From Oscillospiraceae bacterium (lineage in GTDB: Bacteria; Bacillota; Clostridia; Oscillospirales; CAG-272): a stretch of 62,672 bases of DNA. How positions within the stretch are numbered: position 1 is the first letter of the stretch; each line of letters opens with the position of its first letter. Both the position numbers and the translations under genes were made by a program. Positions 1 through 8,648 of the stretch are shown here, piece after piece. Under the pieces are notes generated by a model that did no database searches, was not told the DNA's origin, and saw only the letters and a list, made by a program, of their open reading frames with translations. Where the stretch lies: the NCBI GenBank assembly GCA_015064415.1, contig SVSG01000010.1, positions 1 through 62,672 of the forward strand, in the 5' to 3' direction.

Positions 1-1322
1 GGGGCGTCAAACCACCCGCGACCCAGATCCATCCACCAAAACCCCGACCCGTGTACGAGATTTTTGCACAACGAGCGCCAAAGCACGTATCGCGTCTCTG
101 CCATCGTGCGGGTGCAATCGTGGGGCTTGACGCCCGCCTTATCAAGCGGCACAAGGTAGGTGCGGGTGTCGATTTCTTCCATATATAATTTCTCGCGGTT
201 GACGGATTGCGTGAGCGTCATTTCCATCGAAGGACTGCCTGCCGCGCGGAAATGGTACGCCGTGGGAGAGGCGAGAAAATCCACGTCGGGCGAGCGCAAC
301 ACGCGCGCGAGGCGCAGATGCCCCTCGTATTGGATGTCGGCGGCGAACAAAAAGTAGCCGTAAAAAAAGCCGACCGGCTTTTTCGTGTGCGCCTTGGCGG
401 TTTTGGCGAAATGCAGGATGGCATCTGCCACGCTGTCGCAAAGAAAATCGTCAAAATCGCGCGCGATCGTGTCCTTTTCTCTGCCGCGGAAATAGCTTTG
501 CAGGGTATTTCCCTCGCCGTAGCGCTCTGCAGGCAACGGCAGCTTGACCGTATCGCGGGTGATCGCGGGCTGCTGCCACGCCGCTGCCAACGTCTCGCGC
601 GAGCCGTATTTTTCAAGTCCGTAATCATAAAAGCGTTGCAGGTGCGCAATGCCAAAATCACCGTGATTGCGGTAGTCCTCCACGCGCCATTGCATGCACT
701 CCCCCGCGTGTCCGAAGCCGAGGTGATACCCCGCCACGCGGTCGGCATAAGGGCCGTTTTCCAGATGCGCGATCAAGCGTCGAAGCGCCTCGCCCGCGTC
801 CGCGCGCCAGCGCGCGGATGAAAGGCTTTGCACGTCGAGCAAGGGGGGCGTTTCCTCCTGCCAATCCGCGTATTTCTCATACCATTCGGGCACTTCATAC
901 TGCCAATAGCTTTGCGCGGGCGTGCCCACCAGCGCCGCGATCTCCTCGCGCGAAAGGTCCTTCCCCCTCGCGTAAAGGAACACCTCCTCGGGGTGGTTGC
1001 GACACCAATCAAGGGGAACGTCCAGTTTGATGCGCGGTAACACGAAGCCGTCGGGATCCGCCTCGAACAGATGCTTCAGCTGCAGGTCGGTCACGCGGTA
1101 ATCAAAGGTGTTCTCCCCGCGCCAGCCCGCATCCAGGATGATGGAATGGACGTGCACGCCCGCCGCGGCAAAATCGCGGTGATAGCGTTGAAAGGTGGCG
1201 ATCTCCTCCTCGGTACTGCCGTAATAGGGCTTGCCCGCAGGGTCGAAAAGGGGTGGATACCACTCGCCGCCAAGCCGCGACCAGAAAATGGGGTTATCCT
1301 TCAAAAAAGCTTTGTCGAGCAC
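1..1322 (-). CDS. GH42-like glycoside hydrolase, partial (cut by window edge)
   Basis: The reading frame is open from a GTG at 1322 to the left edge (440 codons, no stop), so the C-terminus is missing. The start follows GAGGAG with suitable spacing and lies just beyond the stop of the upstream gene at 1325. The translation looks like a clan GH-A TIM barrel: an N-terminal stretch with IFWSRLGGEWYPP, a central YHLGFGHAGECMQW segment that could carry the acid/base Glu, and later RSPDVDFLASPTAYHFR. This layout is typical of GH42-like putative beta-galactosidases of gut Firmicutes. No signal peptide is seen, so the enzyme is probably cytoplasmic. Substrate unknown. The family call is from motif memory, not a search. 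Confidence 0.75.
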   Translation of the reverse strand, partial: MLDKAFLKDNPIFWSRLGGEWYPPLFDPAGKPYYGSTEEEIATFQRYHRDFAAAGVHVHSIILDAGWRGENTFDYRVTDLQLKHLFEADPDGFVLPRIKLDVPLDWCRNHPEEVFLYARGKDLSREEIAALVGTPAQSYWQYEVPEWYEKYADWQEETPPLLDVQSLSSARWRADAGEALRRLIAHLENGPYADRVAGYHLGFGHAGECMQWRVEDYRNHGDFGIAHLQRFYDYGLEKYGSRETLAAAWQQPAITRDTVKLPLPAERYGEGNTLQSYFRGREKDTIARDFDDFLCDSVADAILHFAKTAKAHTKKPVGFFYGYFLFAADIQYEGHLRLARVLRSPDVDFLASPTAYHFRAAGSPSMEMTLTQSVNREKLYMEEIDTRTYLVPLDKAGVKPHDCTRTMAETRYVLWRSLCKNLVHGSGFWWMDLGRGWFDA

Positions 1323-1324
1323 AG

Positions 1325-2542
1325 TCAGTTCTCCTCGGGGAAGAAGATGCCCCCTTGCGCGTAGATGTAATTTCCATTCAGATAATGCGCCTTCACCGCG
1401 CGCTGGAGTGAGGTGTCCTCACAGAAGTCCTCCACCCGTGTGACGGGCTTTTTGAACAAAAACTCGCGCACGTCGGTACCACAGGACTTCAGCGCAAAGC
1501 GCTGGAACTTGTCCTGAAATGCCACAAGGTTGGACGTCGGCTTCAAGAATTGCTTGAGCTGAGGGTCAAGCAGCCAGGAAAAGCACACAAAGCACTTTGC
1601 ACGGTATTCGGGATAGCAGGCGCGCAGCACCTCCCACGCACGGGCGTAGGCGGCATCGGTGTTTTCCCGCGTGAGCGCCACGTGGCTGGGGATGTGCACG
1701 TCAAGGATGTCATCCTCTGCCTGCATGACCACGCGCCACTCCTTTTTGTCAAGGCGCACGGGGGTGCTTGCATAGACCGCGTTTTCCGGGTCTGCGGCAT
1801 ACCCCTCATAGTATTCATCGGTTTCGGTGATCGCGGCGTGGAACGCGACCGTCTCGCGCCCCGCGCTCCCCGCCATCTGTCCGTCCGGGGCGATATCTCG
1901 CCCGTTTGCGAGGATCACGTGCTCCTTTTTGCCGTTTTCGAACACCGTTACGGCACTTGTGAAGCGATGGCGCAGCTCAAAATTGAGCACACCCACGCGC
2001 AAAATGCGGTAATTCATATAGATCTGATTCCACCCAAAGCATCGGGGGTGTGCGCCGTCCCGCCCGAAGCAGTCGTTGCACACAAGGATCGGCTCCTCGT
2101 ACAGATCGTTCAAGGTGTCCGCCAGAATATCCTCAGGCAAGCGGTGTGCGCGGTGGTAACGTGCGACGTCCCACGCAAACGCGAGTTGAGAAAAGTAGGC
2201 CGCCATCTCAAAATCGGCGGCATCCGCCTCCCCCACGTGCGGGAACGGCCTCAGATAGATCTCACCGTTGTGGTTATTGTCCTTTTGCATATGGTAAAGC
2301 AGGAGCGAGTACTGCGCCAAAAACGCGTTTTCCCGCACCCGTTTGGCGGCTAATTTGACAAACTCGTACTTTTTGCGAAAAAGGCGAAAGCTGCTTTGCA
2401 GCTCCTCGATGAAGCTGTTTTGCAGATAAAATACGCCCTCTTTTTCATATTCTGCCATCGTCTCGGCATAGCGGGCACCGAAAAGCGCGGGCATCTCTGC
2501 GACGCCGAGCGCCGCGATAAATTCTTCTCTTGTCTGATACAT
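1325..2542 (-). CDS. Acyltransferase domain protein (NAT_N plus GNAT_C-like)
   Basis: 405 residues. The C-terminal half carries segments such as DDILDVHIPSHVALT, CFVCFSWLLDPQLKQFL and LVAFQDKFQRF. These match my recollection of the two-domain family with an N-terminal N-acyltransferase domain and a GNAT-like C-terminal domain (formerly DUF5596), common in Clostridia next to sugar isomerases and glycosidases. The acyl donor and acceptor are unknown. No signal peptide or membrane segment is seen. It lies between a TIM-barrel isomerase-like gene (2-base gap upstream) and a glycosidase (2-base gap downstream), so the three are almost certainly co-transcribed and may act on one glycan or sugar substrate. 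Confidence 0.7.
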   Translation of the reverse strand: MYQTREEFIAALGVAEMPALFGARYAETMAEYEKEGVFYLQNSFIEELQSSFRLFRKKYEFVKLAAKRVRENAFLAQYSLLLYHMQKDNNHNGEIYLRPFPHVGEADAADFEMAAYFSQLAFAWDVARYHRAHRLPEDILADTLNDLYEEPILVCNDCFGRDGAHPRCFGWNQIYMNYRILRVGVLNFELRHRFTSAVTVFENGKKEHVILANGRDIAPDGQMAGSAGRETVAFHAAITETDEYYEGYAADPENAVYASTPVRLDKKEWRVVMQAEDDILDVHIPSHVALTRENTDAAYARAWEVLRACYPEYRAKCFVCFSWLLDPQLKQFLKPTSNLVAFQDKFQRFALKSCGTDVREFLFKKPVTRVEDFCEDTSLQRAVKAHYLNGNYIYAQGGIFFPEEN

Positions 2543-2544
2543 TT

Positions 2545-3450
2545 TTACTCCTCAAAGCAATCGTAAGCGGTAAGCGCGTGGCGGCCAACGTGGTAAAGCA
2601 AGCGCTCCATATCGATCTGCATCTCCAGCGTGGGATTGGCAAGGCGCGTGTCGCGCTCAAACCTCTGGCGCGGCTGGCGTCCGTCCTTCGCGGCGCGCAG
2701 CACGTTAAGCGCCTCAAAGGTGAAATACCCCTCGTAACCGATGTCCAGAAGTCCGTTCATCACCTGATCCAGATTCAACACACCCGTATAGGGCATTCTG
2801 TGCTCGTCTGCCTTGCCGTTGTTATCGTGGACGTGCAAGCCCTTCAGGTGCTTGCCAAGCGCCAGGATATTATCGTACTGCGACCCCTCTGTGGTGCCGT
2901 GTCCCGTATCCCAGACCGCCTGAAAGAGCGGATGATCGATATACTCGATAAAATCCACCATTTCCTTACCCGTATACATATAAAACGTGCCCTCTCGCAG
3001 GTTGGCGTGCATGGTATTTTCCGTCAGGATCGTCACGCCCGTTTCCTCGGCCACGGGCAACAGCTCGCGGTAAAATTTCTCATTTTCCGCATACCAGCTT
3101 TCGCGGCTGACGGGCTTTGCGGTATAGGAGGCGTGAATGACCACCTGCGGGATCCCCATCAGCTGACAGATCTCCAACGAGCGTTTCCCCCAGAAGACCT
3201 CCTTGTCCCATCTGTCCGGCGTCAACACCGTGGCATTGGGAGAATGTGCCTGCACGTACTGCATCCCAAGCTTCTCTGCATAGCCCATATATTCCTTGAC
3301 GCAATCGCGCCAGCTTTCGTCCTCGGCACAAAAGCGTCCGCCGATCCCCAGGTCCAGATAGCGAAAGCCCGCGTCGCGGATCAGCTTGATGGACTCCTCT
3401 GCATTGACCGGATGCTTCCAAAAATCCCCGGTCGATGTTGCCAGCTTCAT
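2545..3450 (-). CDS. Sugar phosphate isomerase/epimerase (AP endonuclease 2-like TIM barrel)
   Basis: 301 residues from the ATG at 3450; GGAGGG lies 7 bases upstream, which favours it over the in-frame GTG at 3453. The protein starts MKLATSTGDFWK. It has the usual xylose-isomerase-like barrel landmarks: VIHASY (strand with His), TILTENT (Glu ligand), WDTGHGT (Asp/His ligands), GLHVHDN (His ligands) and FTFEAL near the end (Glu). A complete set of metal ligands suggests an active divalent-metal isomerase or epimerase on a small sugar; the exact substrate cannot be read. It is the first gene of a three-gene minus-strand operon driven from 3502-3530. Confidence 0.85.
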   Translation of the reverse strand: MKLATSTGDFWKHPVNAEESIKLIRDAGFRYLDLGIGGRFCAEDESWRDCVKEYMGYAEKLGMQYVQAHSPNATVLTPDRWDKEVFWGKRSLEICQLMGIPQVVIHASYTAKPVSRESWYAENEKFYRELLPVAEETGVTILTENTMHANLREGTFYMYTGKEMVDFIEYIDHPLFQAVWDTGHGTTEGSQYDNILALGKHLKGLHVHDNNGKADEHRMPYTGVLNLDQVMNGLLDIGYEGYFTFEALNVLRAAKDGRQPRQRFERDTRLANPTLEMQIDMERLLYHVGRHALTAYDCFEE

Positions 3451-3501
3451 CACAAAGCCCTCCGTTTCTGTTTTTGGCCCCTATGGAGCCACGTTACCGC
3501 C

Positions 3502-3530
3502 ATTGTAGCAAACTTTTTGAGAAATGGCAA
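3502..3530 (-). promoter_or_regulatory. Sigma-A promoter for the isomerase/acyltransferase/glycosidase operon
   Basis: On the minus strand TTGCCA (3525-3530), a 17-base spacer and TACAAT (3502-3507) lie about 50 bases upstream of the isomerase start. Confidence 0.7.
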
Positions 3531-3759
3531 GCATTTTGCCAAATTTTTTTGGCTTTTTCGTAGAAATTTTTTCCAAAAATTTTCGCGTGCGGGCGCGTTC
3601 TGCGCTCGCGCTCGCGCGAGGATCGGCATCTTACACAAAAAATAAAGGGTGCGCCCCTGCGCTGTGCCGCACTTTTTTGGTCAACCTCGCCAAAAAATCA
3701 ACTTTGTGCGCAATGTTGTTGCTTTTTGTGTGTTTTTTTCACCTTTCGCACCTTCCCTC
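3531..3759. other. Divergent intergenic region, no gene seen
   Basis: The gap between the minus-strand isomerase operon and the microcompartment operon totals 376 bases. Outside the two promoters it is mainly A/T runs and a GC-rich stretch around 3590-3625. No reading frame with a ribosome site and no recognisable RNA structure was found. Confidence 0.6.
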
Positions 3760-3788
3760 TTGCATTTTAGGAAGGGTTTTGCTATAAT
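3760..3788 (+). promoter_or_regulatory. Main promoter of the microcompartment operon
   Basis: TTGCAT (3760-3765), a 17-base spacer and a perfect TATAAT (3783-3788) lie 38 bases before ackA. A CCTTCC/GGAAGG inverted repeat (3751-3756 and 3770-3775) straddles the -35 and could be an operator. TATAAACGCTACTA at 3797-3810, just after the -10, loosely resembles a CcpA cre site. Both regulatory ideas are inference. Confidence 0.75.
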
Positions 3789-3826
3789 AAAAAAGGTATA
3801 AACGCTACTAACATTTGGAGGCGATT

Positions 3827-5020
3827 ATGAAAATTTTAGTCATCAATGCCGGCAGCAGCTCTCTCAAATACCAGCTTTTCGATATGGAAAGCGGCAAGGT
3901 CCTTGCCAAGGGCGTATGCGAGAAGATCGGTCTTTCCGGTATCATCACCCACAAGCGTCCCGGTGCCGAGCCCTACAAGACCGAGCACCCGATGCCCTCT
4001 CACAACGAGGCACTGGCACTCGTCTTGCAGCTGCTCACCGACGAAAAGCTCGGCGTGATCGCCAGCACGGACGAGATCGCGGCCATCGGTCACCGCTTCG
4101 CGCACGGAGGCAAGTTTGACTCCTCCCGCGTGCTTGACGACGAGGCGATCGCGTATCTGGAAAGCATCGTGCCCCTCAACCCGTTGCACGGTCCCCCCGC
4201 ACTCAAGGGCGTGGCCGCTTGCAAGGCCCTGATGGCGAACAAGCCGCAGGTCGGCGTGTTCGACACCTCCTTTTACTCGGGCTTTGAGAAAAAGGTGTAT
4301 ATGTACCCCCTGCCCTACGAGTGGTACGAGAAGTACGGCATCCGCCGTTACGGCTTCCACGGCACCTCTCACCGCTTCGTCAGCCGCGAGGCCGCCGAGT
4401 GGTTGGGGCTGGATTATGAAAACTGCAAGATCATCTCCTGTCACATCGGCTCCGGCTCCTCGATCACCGCGATCAAGAACGGCAAGGCGATCGACACCAC
4501 GATGGGCTTCACCCCGCAGGAGGGCGTGCCGATGGGTACGCGCTGCGGCTCGATCGACCCCTCCATCATCCCCTACATGATGAAGCAGACGGGCATGACC
4601 CCGGACGAGATTGACAACGTGATGAACAAGCAATCCGGTCTGCTCGGTCTTTCCGGCGTGTCCAGCGACGCGCGTGAGATCTGGGATGCCGTCGAGGCAG
4701 GCAACGAGCGTGCCAAGCTGTCGATGGAGGTGCTGACCTACCGCATCAAGAAGATCATCGGCTCTTATGCCGCCGCCCTCAACGGTGTGGACCTGATCGT
4801 CTTTACCGCGGGCCTTGGCGAGTATGACCGCGACGTGCGCCGTATGGCGTGCGAGGAGATGGAGTACCTTGGCGTGGAGTTTGACGCCGAGATCAACGCC
4901 ACCTGCCCGCGCGGCGAGCGCACTGTGCTGACCAAGCCGAATTCCCGCGTGAAGGTCGTGATCCTGCCCACCGACGAGGAGTACATGATCGCGGGCGATA
5001 CCTACAAGCTGGTCAAATAA
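3827..5020 (+). CDS. ackA: Acetate/propionate kinase
   Basis: 397 residues. The start is the ATG at 3827 with GGAGGC upstream; an in-frame TTG at 3815 overlaps that ribosome site and is rejected. Acetokinase motifs are complete: INAGSSSLKYQLF at the N-terminus, GHRFAHGG, RRYGFHGTSHRF, and the nucleotide-binding stretch GFTPQEGVPMGTRCGSIDPS. It transfers phosphate between acyl-phosphate and ADP. As first gene of the microcompartment operon it probably works as the terminal propionate kinase, turning propionyl-phosphate made by PduL into propionate and ATP. No encapsulation helix is visible, so it probably acts in the cytosol. Acetate versus propionate preference cannot be read from sequence. 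Confidence 0.95.
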   Translation: MKILVINAGSSSLKYQLFDMESGKVLAKGVCEKIGLSGIITHKRPGAEPYKTEHPMPSHNEALALVLQLLTDEKLGVIASTDEIAAIGHRFAHGGKFDSSRVLDDEAIAYLESIVPLNPLHGPPALKGVAACKALMANKPQVGVFDTSFYSGFEKKVYMYPLPYEWYEKYGIRRYGFHGTSHRFVSREAAEWLGLDYENCKIISCHIGSGSSITAIKNGKAIDTTMGFTPQEGVPMGTRCGSIDPSIIPYMMKQTGMTPDEIDNVMNKQSGLLGLSGVSSDAREIWDAVEAGNERAKLSMEVLTYRIKKIIGSYAAALNGVDLIVFTAGLGEYDRDVRRMACEEMEYLGVEFDAEINATCPRGERTVLTKPNSRVKVVILPTDEEYMIAGDTYKLVK

Positions 5021-5074
5021 TTTCCGAAATCAAAAAATTAAAAATACAACCAATACAGAAAGGAAACAAAAACC

Positions 5075-5896
5075 ATGATGGCAAAATCTCCTTACGAAAT
5101 CAAGAAAGAAATCTGCGAGGTCGGCAAAAAGATCTATGATCTGGGCTTCGTCGCCGCAAATGACGGTAACATCTCCGTCAAGGTTGGCCCCAACGAGTTC
5201 TACTGCACCCCCACCGGTGTCTCCAAGGGCTACATGACCCCCGACATGATCATCAAGATCGACGCTGACGGCAACAAGCTGGAGGGCAAGCTGAACCCCT
5301 CCTCCGAGATCAAGATGCACATGCGCGTCTACAAAGAGCGCCCCGACGTGAACGCCGTGGTACACGCTCATCCCCCTGTGGCAACCGCCTTCACCGTGGC
5401 AGGCGTGGAGATGGACCAGATGATCCTTCCCGAGGCCATTCTGACCATCGGTAACGTTCCCACCTGCGATTACGGCACCCCCTCCACCATGGAGATCCCG
5501 GATTCTCTGATGCCCTTCATTCAGAGACACGACGCCTTCCTTCTGAAGAACCACGGCGCTCTCACCGTCGGTAACACGCTGATGCGTGCTTGCTTCACGA
5601 TGGAGGAGGTCGAATTCAACGCAAAGATCAACCTGTACGCCCGTCAGATCGGCGTGGGCGCTGAGGCCCGCATCGACGAGATCCCCTGCGAGCAGCTGGA
5701 GAAGCTGATGGAGCTGCGCAAGAAGATGGGCCTGCCCGGCAAGCACCCCGGCTGCAAGAAGTGCCCCAACCTTGGCACTCCCAACTGCAAGTGCAAGGAC
5801 AACGGCGGCGTTTGCACCTGTGGCGATCATGCTCACGGCGATGCCGACCTTGTGGCTGAGGTCACCCGTCGCGTACTGGCAGCGCTTGGCAGATAA
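5075..5896 (+). CDS. Class II aldolase (fuculose/rhamnulose-phosphate type) with Cys-rich tail and encapsulation helix
   Basis: 273 residues. Zinc ligands of the class II aldolase/adducin fold are visible: HAHP (His97, His99) and NHG (His160). In this setting it should cleave fuculose-1-phosphate (or rhamnulose-1-phosphate) to DHAP and lactaldehyde. The catalytic domain ends near residue 215. A tail follows with three cysteine pairs (C227/C230, C238/C240, C247/C249) plus His252 and His254. The final segment, about 256-273 (DADLVAEVTRRVLAALGR), is an amphipathic helix typical of microcompartment encapsulation peptides. So the aldolase is probably inside the compartment. The Cys/His-rich linker is unusual and could bind metal. 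Which sugar phosphate is used is inferred. Confidence 0.88.
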   Translation: MMAKSPYEIKKEICEVGKKIYDLGFVAANDGNISVKVGPNEFYCTPTGVSKGYMTPDMIIKIDADGNKLEGKLNPSSEIKMHMRVYKERPDVNAVVHAHPPVATAFTVAGVEMDQMILPEAILTIGNVPTCDYGTPSTMEIPDSLMPFIQRHDAFLLKNHGALTVGNTLMRACFTMEEVEFNAKINLYARQIGVGAEARIDEIPCEQLEKLMELRKKMGLPGKHPGCKKCPNLGTPNCKCKDNGGVCTCGDHAHGDADLVAEVTRRVLAALGR

Positions 5897-5934
5897 TCGC
5901 TCCCTTCCCCACTACATAGAAAGGAGCATCCGCT

Positions 5935-7395
5935 ATGGCTAACAAGCTCTCGGAGGCGCAGATCAACGAGATCGTTGCCCGCGTCGTATCCGAATTCAAA
6001 AAGCCCGCAGCCCCCGTGGCTGCCAAGGAGTGGGATGCCGCACAGTACCAAGGAAGACGCCTGATCGGTGTATATGAAACGATGGAAGAGGCCATCGAGC
6101 AGGCAAATGCCGGCTACCGTGCCGTGCGCGCGATGAGCGTGGCACAGCGCGAGAAGGTGATCACCGCCATTCGCGAGCTCACCCGCAAGGAGGCAGGCAT
6201 TATGGCCGCCCTTGGCGTGGCCGAGACCAAGATGGGCCGCGTGGATCACAAGACCGCCAAGCATTTGCTTGTTGCTGACAAGACCCCCGGCACCGAGGAC
6301 ATCGTTGAGGAGGCAAAGACCGGTGACGCGGGTCTTACCCTCACCGAAATGGCTCCCTTTGGCGTGGTAGGCGCCATCACCCCCTCCACCAACCCCTCCG
6401 AAACCGTCATCTGCAACAGCATCGGCATGATCGCCGCAGGCAACGGTGTGGTGTTCAACCCCCACCCCGGCGCCATTGCCACCTCCAATTACGCCGTTGA
6501 CCTTGTCAACCGCGCCGTGGCAAGTGCGGGCGGCCCCGCCGTTCTTGTCGCCAGTGTGGTGAAGCCCACGCTGGAGACCGCTGCTGTGATGTATAAGCAC
6601 CCCTCCATCAAGCTGCTGGTTTGCACGGGTGGCCCCGGCGTGGTTCGCGCCGTGCTGTCCTCGGGCAAAAAGGCGATCGGTGCGGGTGCCGGCAATCCCC
6701 CCGTCATCGTGGACGACACCGCCGACATTGCGAAGGCGGCCAAGGACATCATCGACGGCTGTACCTTCGATAACAACCTGCCCTGCATTGCGGAAAAGGA
6801 GGTTTTCGTTTTCGAGAACGTCGCAGACCGCCTGATCGCAGGCATGCAGAAGAACGGCTCGATCCTGCTCACCCGTGCGCAAGCCGACGCGCTTGCCAAG
6901 GTGGTGCTGGTGGAAAAGACCAACCCCAAGACCGGCAAGACCTCGCTTGTGGTCAGCCGCGACTGTGTGGGTCGCGACTGCCGCGTGATCCTCGAGAAGA
7001 TCGGCTTGCACGTCGGTCCCGAGATCCGCTGTGCCATCGCAGAGGTCCCCTTCGACCACCCCTTCGTGCAGGAGGAGCTGATGATGCCGATCCTCGGCAT
7101 CGTGCGCGTCAAGGACATTGACGAGGCCATTGATCTTGCCGTCAAGGCAGAGCACGGCAACCGTCACACCGCGCATATGCACTCCAAGAACGTGGACAAC
7201 CTCACCCGCTTCGCGCGTGCGGTCGAGACCACCATTTTCGTCAAGAATGCACCCTCCTACGCCGGCATCGGCTTCGGCGGCGAGGGTCACACCACCTTTA
7301 CCATCGCGGGCCCCACGGGCGAGGGTATCACCTCCGCGCGCAGCTTCACCAGAAAGCGCCGTTGCGTGATGGTAGACAGCTTCCGAATTATTTAA
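5935..7395 (+). CDS. pduP: CoA-acylating aldehyde dehydrogenase (PduP-like)
   Basis: 486 residues with AAAGGAG upstream. Residues 3-20 (KLSEAQINEIVARVVSEF) form an amphipathic helix, the encapsulation peptide found on PduP/EutE-type enzymes. The ALDH core shows MAPFGVVGAITPSTNPSE, GAGNPPVIVDDTAD and catalytic Cys284 in NNLPCIAEKE. It oxidises the dehydratase product (propionaldehyde) with CoA and NAD+ to propionyl-CoA, balancing NADH against the adjacent alcohol dehydrogenase. Length and order (aldolase, PduP, ADH, shell genes) fit fucose/rhamnose-type glycyl radical microcompartments such as that of Clostridium phytofermentans. Propionaldehyde rather than acetaldehyde is inferred from the aldolase. 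Confidence 0.93.
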   Translation: MANKLSEAQINEIVARVVSEFKKPAAPVAAKEWDAAQYQGRRLIGVYETMEEAIEQANAGYRAVRAMSVAQREKVITAIRELTRKEAGIMAALGVAETKMGRVDHKTAKHLLVADKTPGTEDIVEEAKTGDAGLTLTEMAPFGVVGAITPSTNPSETVICNSIGMIAAGNGVVFNPHPGAIATSNYAVDLVNRAVASAGGPAVLVASVVKPTLETAAVMYKHPSIKLLVCTGGPGVVRAVLSSGKKAIGAGAGNPPVIVDDTADIAKAAKDIIDGCTFDNNLPCIAEKEVFVFENVADRLIAGMQKNGSILLTRAQADALAKVVLVEKTNPKTGKTSLVVSRDCVGRDCRVILEKIGLHVGPEIRCAIAEVPFDHPFVQEELMMPILGIVRVKDIDEAIDLAVKAEHGNRHTAHMHSKNVDNLTRFARAVETTIFVKNAPSYAGIGFGGEGHTTFTIAGPTGEGITSARSFTRKRRCVMVDSFRII

Positions 7396-7413
7396 CGAAA
7401 GGAGAAACACAAA

Positions 7414-8637
7414 GTGAACATCAGTGCTTCTCAAATTGAAAGCATCGTCCGCTCGGTGCTGGGTCAAATGGGTGGCGCCGCCGCTCCCGTGGCAGGGCCT
7501 CTCCCCAAGACCGCACGCGTTGCGATGCTGACGGGTCCCAAGAAGATCGAGGTACAGGAGATCCCGATCCCCGCGCTTGGTGACGACGATATCCTCGTGA
7601 AGGTCGAGGGCGCAGGCATCTGCGGCACCGACGTACACGAATGGAAGGGCGACCCCTTCGGGCTTATCCCCGTGATTCTTGGTCACGAGGGTACGGGCGA
7701 GGTCGTCTATACCGGTAAGAACGTCAAATGCGACACCGCAGGCAAGCCCCTCAAGGTCGGCGACAAGATCGTGACCTCGGTGCTCAGCTGTGGTGAGTGC
7801 TACGCCTGCCGTATGGTCCCCGGCAGAACCAACCTTTGCGACAATCAGGGCGTGTTCGGTCTGATCGGCGACAAGCGCGGCACCGCTGAGGGCAACCGCG
7901 TGAACGGCTGGTTTGCCGATTACATGGTGATCAAGGGCGGCTACGGCGTGACCTATTTCCAGGTGAACGAGCTGAACCTCAAGCAGCGCATGATCCTGGA
8001 GCTTGCTTGCGTGTGCGTGCACGCACTCGAGCGTAGCCAGAAAACGGGCCTTCTCAACTTCGGCTCCAAGGTGCTGGTGCAGGGCTGTGGCCCCGTGGGT
8101 CTTGTGATGATCACGGTGCTGCGCGCCGCAGGCATCAACCACATCGTTGCCGTGGACGGTAACGAGGACCGCCTCAAGGTCGCCGAGCGTATGGGCGCCA
8201 AGACCACCGTTTGCTTCCGCCGTCCCGACGAGGATACGCTGGACAAGCGCGTGGCAAAGGTCAAGGCCGTTGCCAATAACGTGGGCGTGGACTTCGCCTT
8301 CCAGTGCACGGGCGCACCCGTGGCGGCCGCCGACATTTACAGCTACATCCGCCGCGGCGGTGGGCTTTGCGAGATGGGCTTCTTCGTCAACAACGGCGAG
8401 TACCAGATCAACCCCCACTTCGCCATGTGCAACAAGGAGATCGACATCGTCGGCTCCTGGGACTACTCCGCTGAGGACTATCCCAAGACCGTGGCATTCC
8501 TGAAGCAGGCCGCTGAGATGAACATCCCGATCGAGGAGCTCATCACCCACACCTTCCCGCTTGACAAGATGAACGAGGCGATGGAGACCAACGTGGCGCA
8601 GGCAGGCATCAAGATCTGCTATATGAACGATAACTAA
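7414..8637 (+). CDS. Zinc alcohol dehydrogenase, microcompartment-targeted
   Basis: 407 residues from a GTG at 7414 preceded by AAAGGAG. Residues 2-19 (NISASQIESIVRSVLGQM) are a second encapsulation-type helix, then a Pro/Ala linker. The rest is a medium-chain dehydrogenase: catalytic-zinc segment AGICGTDVHEWKG, GHEGTGEV, four structural-zinc cysteines in CGECYACRMVPGRTNLC, and a Rossmann motif QGCGPVGLVMI. It probably interconverts lactaldehyde and 1,2-propanediol, or propionaldehyde and propanol, recycling NAD+ inside the shell. It replaces the iron-type PduQ of the B12-dependent pdu system. Direction and preferred aldehyde are inference. Confidence 0.9.
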   Translation: MNISASQIESIVRSVLGQMGGAAAPVAGPLPKTARVAMLTGPKKIEVQEIPIPALGDDDILVKVEGAGICGTDVHEWKGDPFGLIPVILGHEGTGEVVYTGKNVKCDTAGKPLKVGDKIVTSVLSCGECYACRMVPGRTNLCDNQGVFGLIGDKRGTAEGNRVNGWFADYMVIKGGYGVTYFQVNELNLKQRMILELACVCVHALERSQKTGLLNFGSKVLVQGCGPVGLVMITVLRAAGINHIVAVDGNEDRLKVAERMGAKTTVCFRRPDEDTLDKRVAKVKAVANNVGVDFAFQCTGAPVAAADIYSYIRRGGGLCEMGFFVNNGEYQINPHFAMCNKEIDIVGSWDYSAEDYPKTVAFLKQAAEMNIPIEELITHTFPLDKMNEAMETNVAQAGIKICYMNDN

Positions 8638-8648
8638 GAGGTGCTCAC

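Noticed and set aside
1-1322. Frameshifted pseudogene at the left edge, since several short overlapping frames appear there
   Set aside because: A single continuous frame from GTG 1322 to the edge gives a coherent glycosidase; the short frames are shadows.
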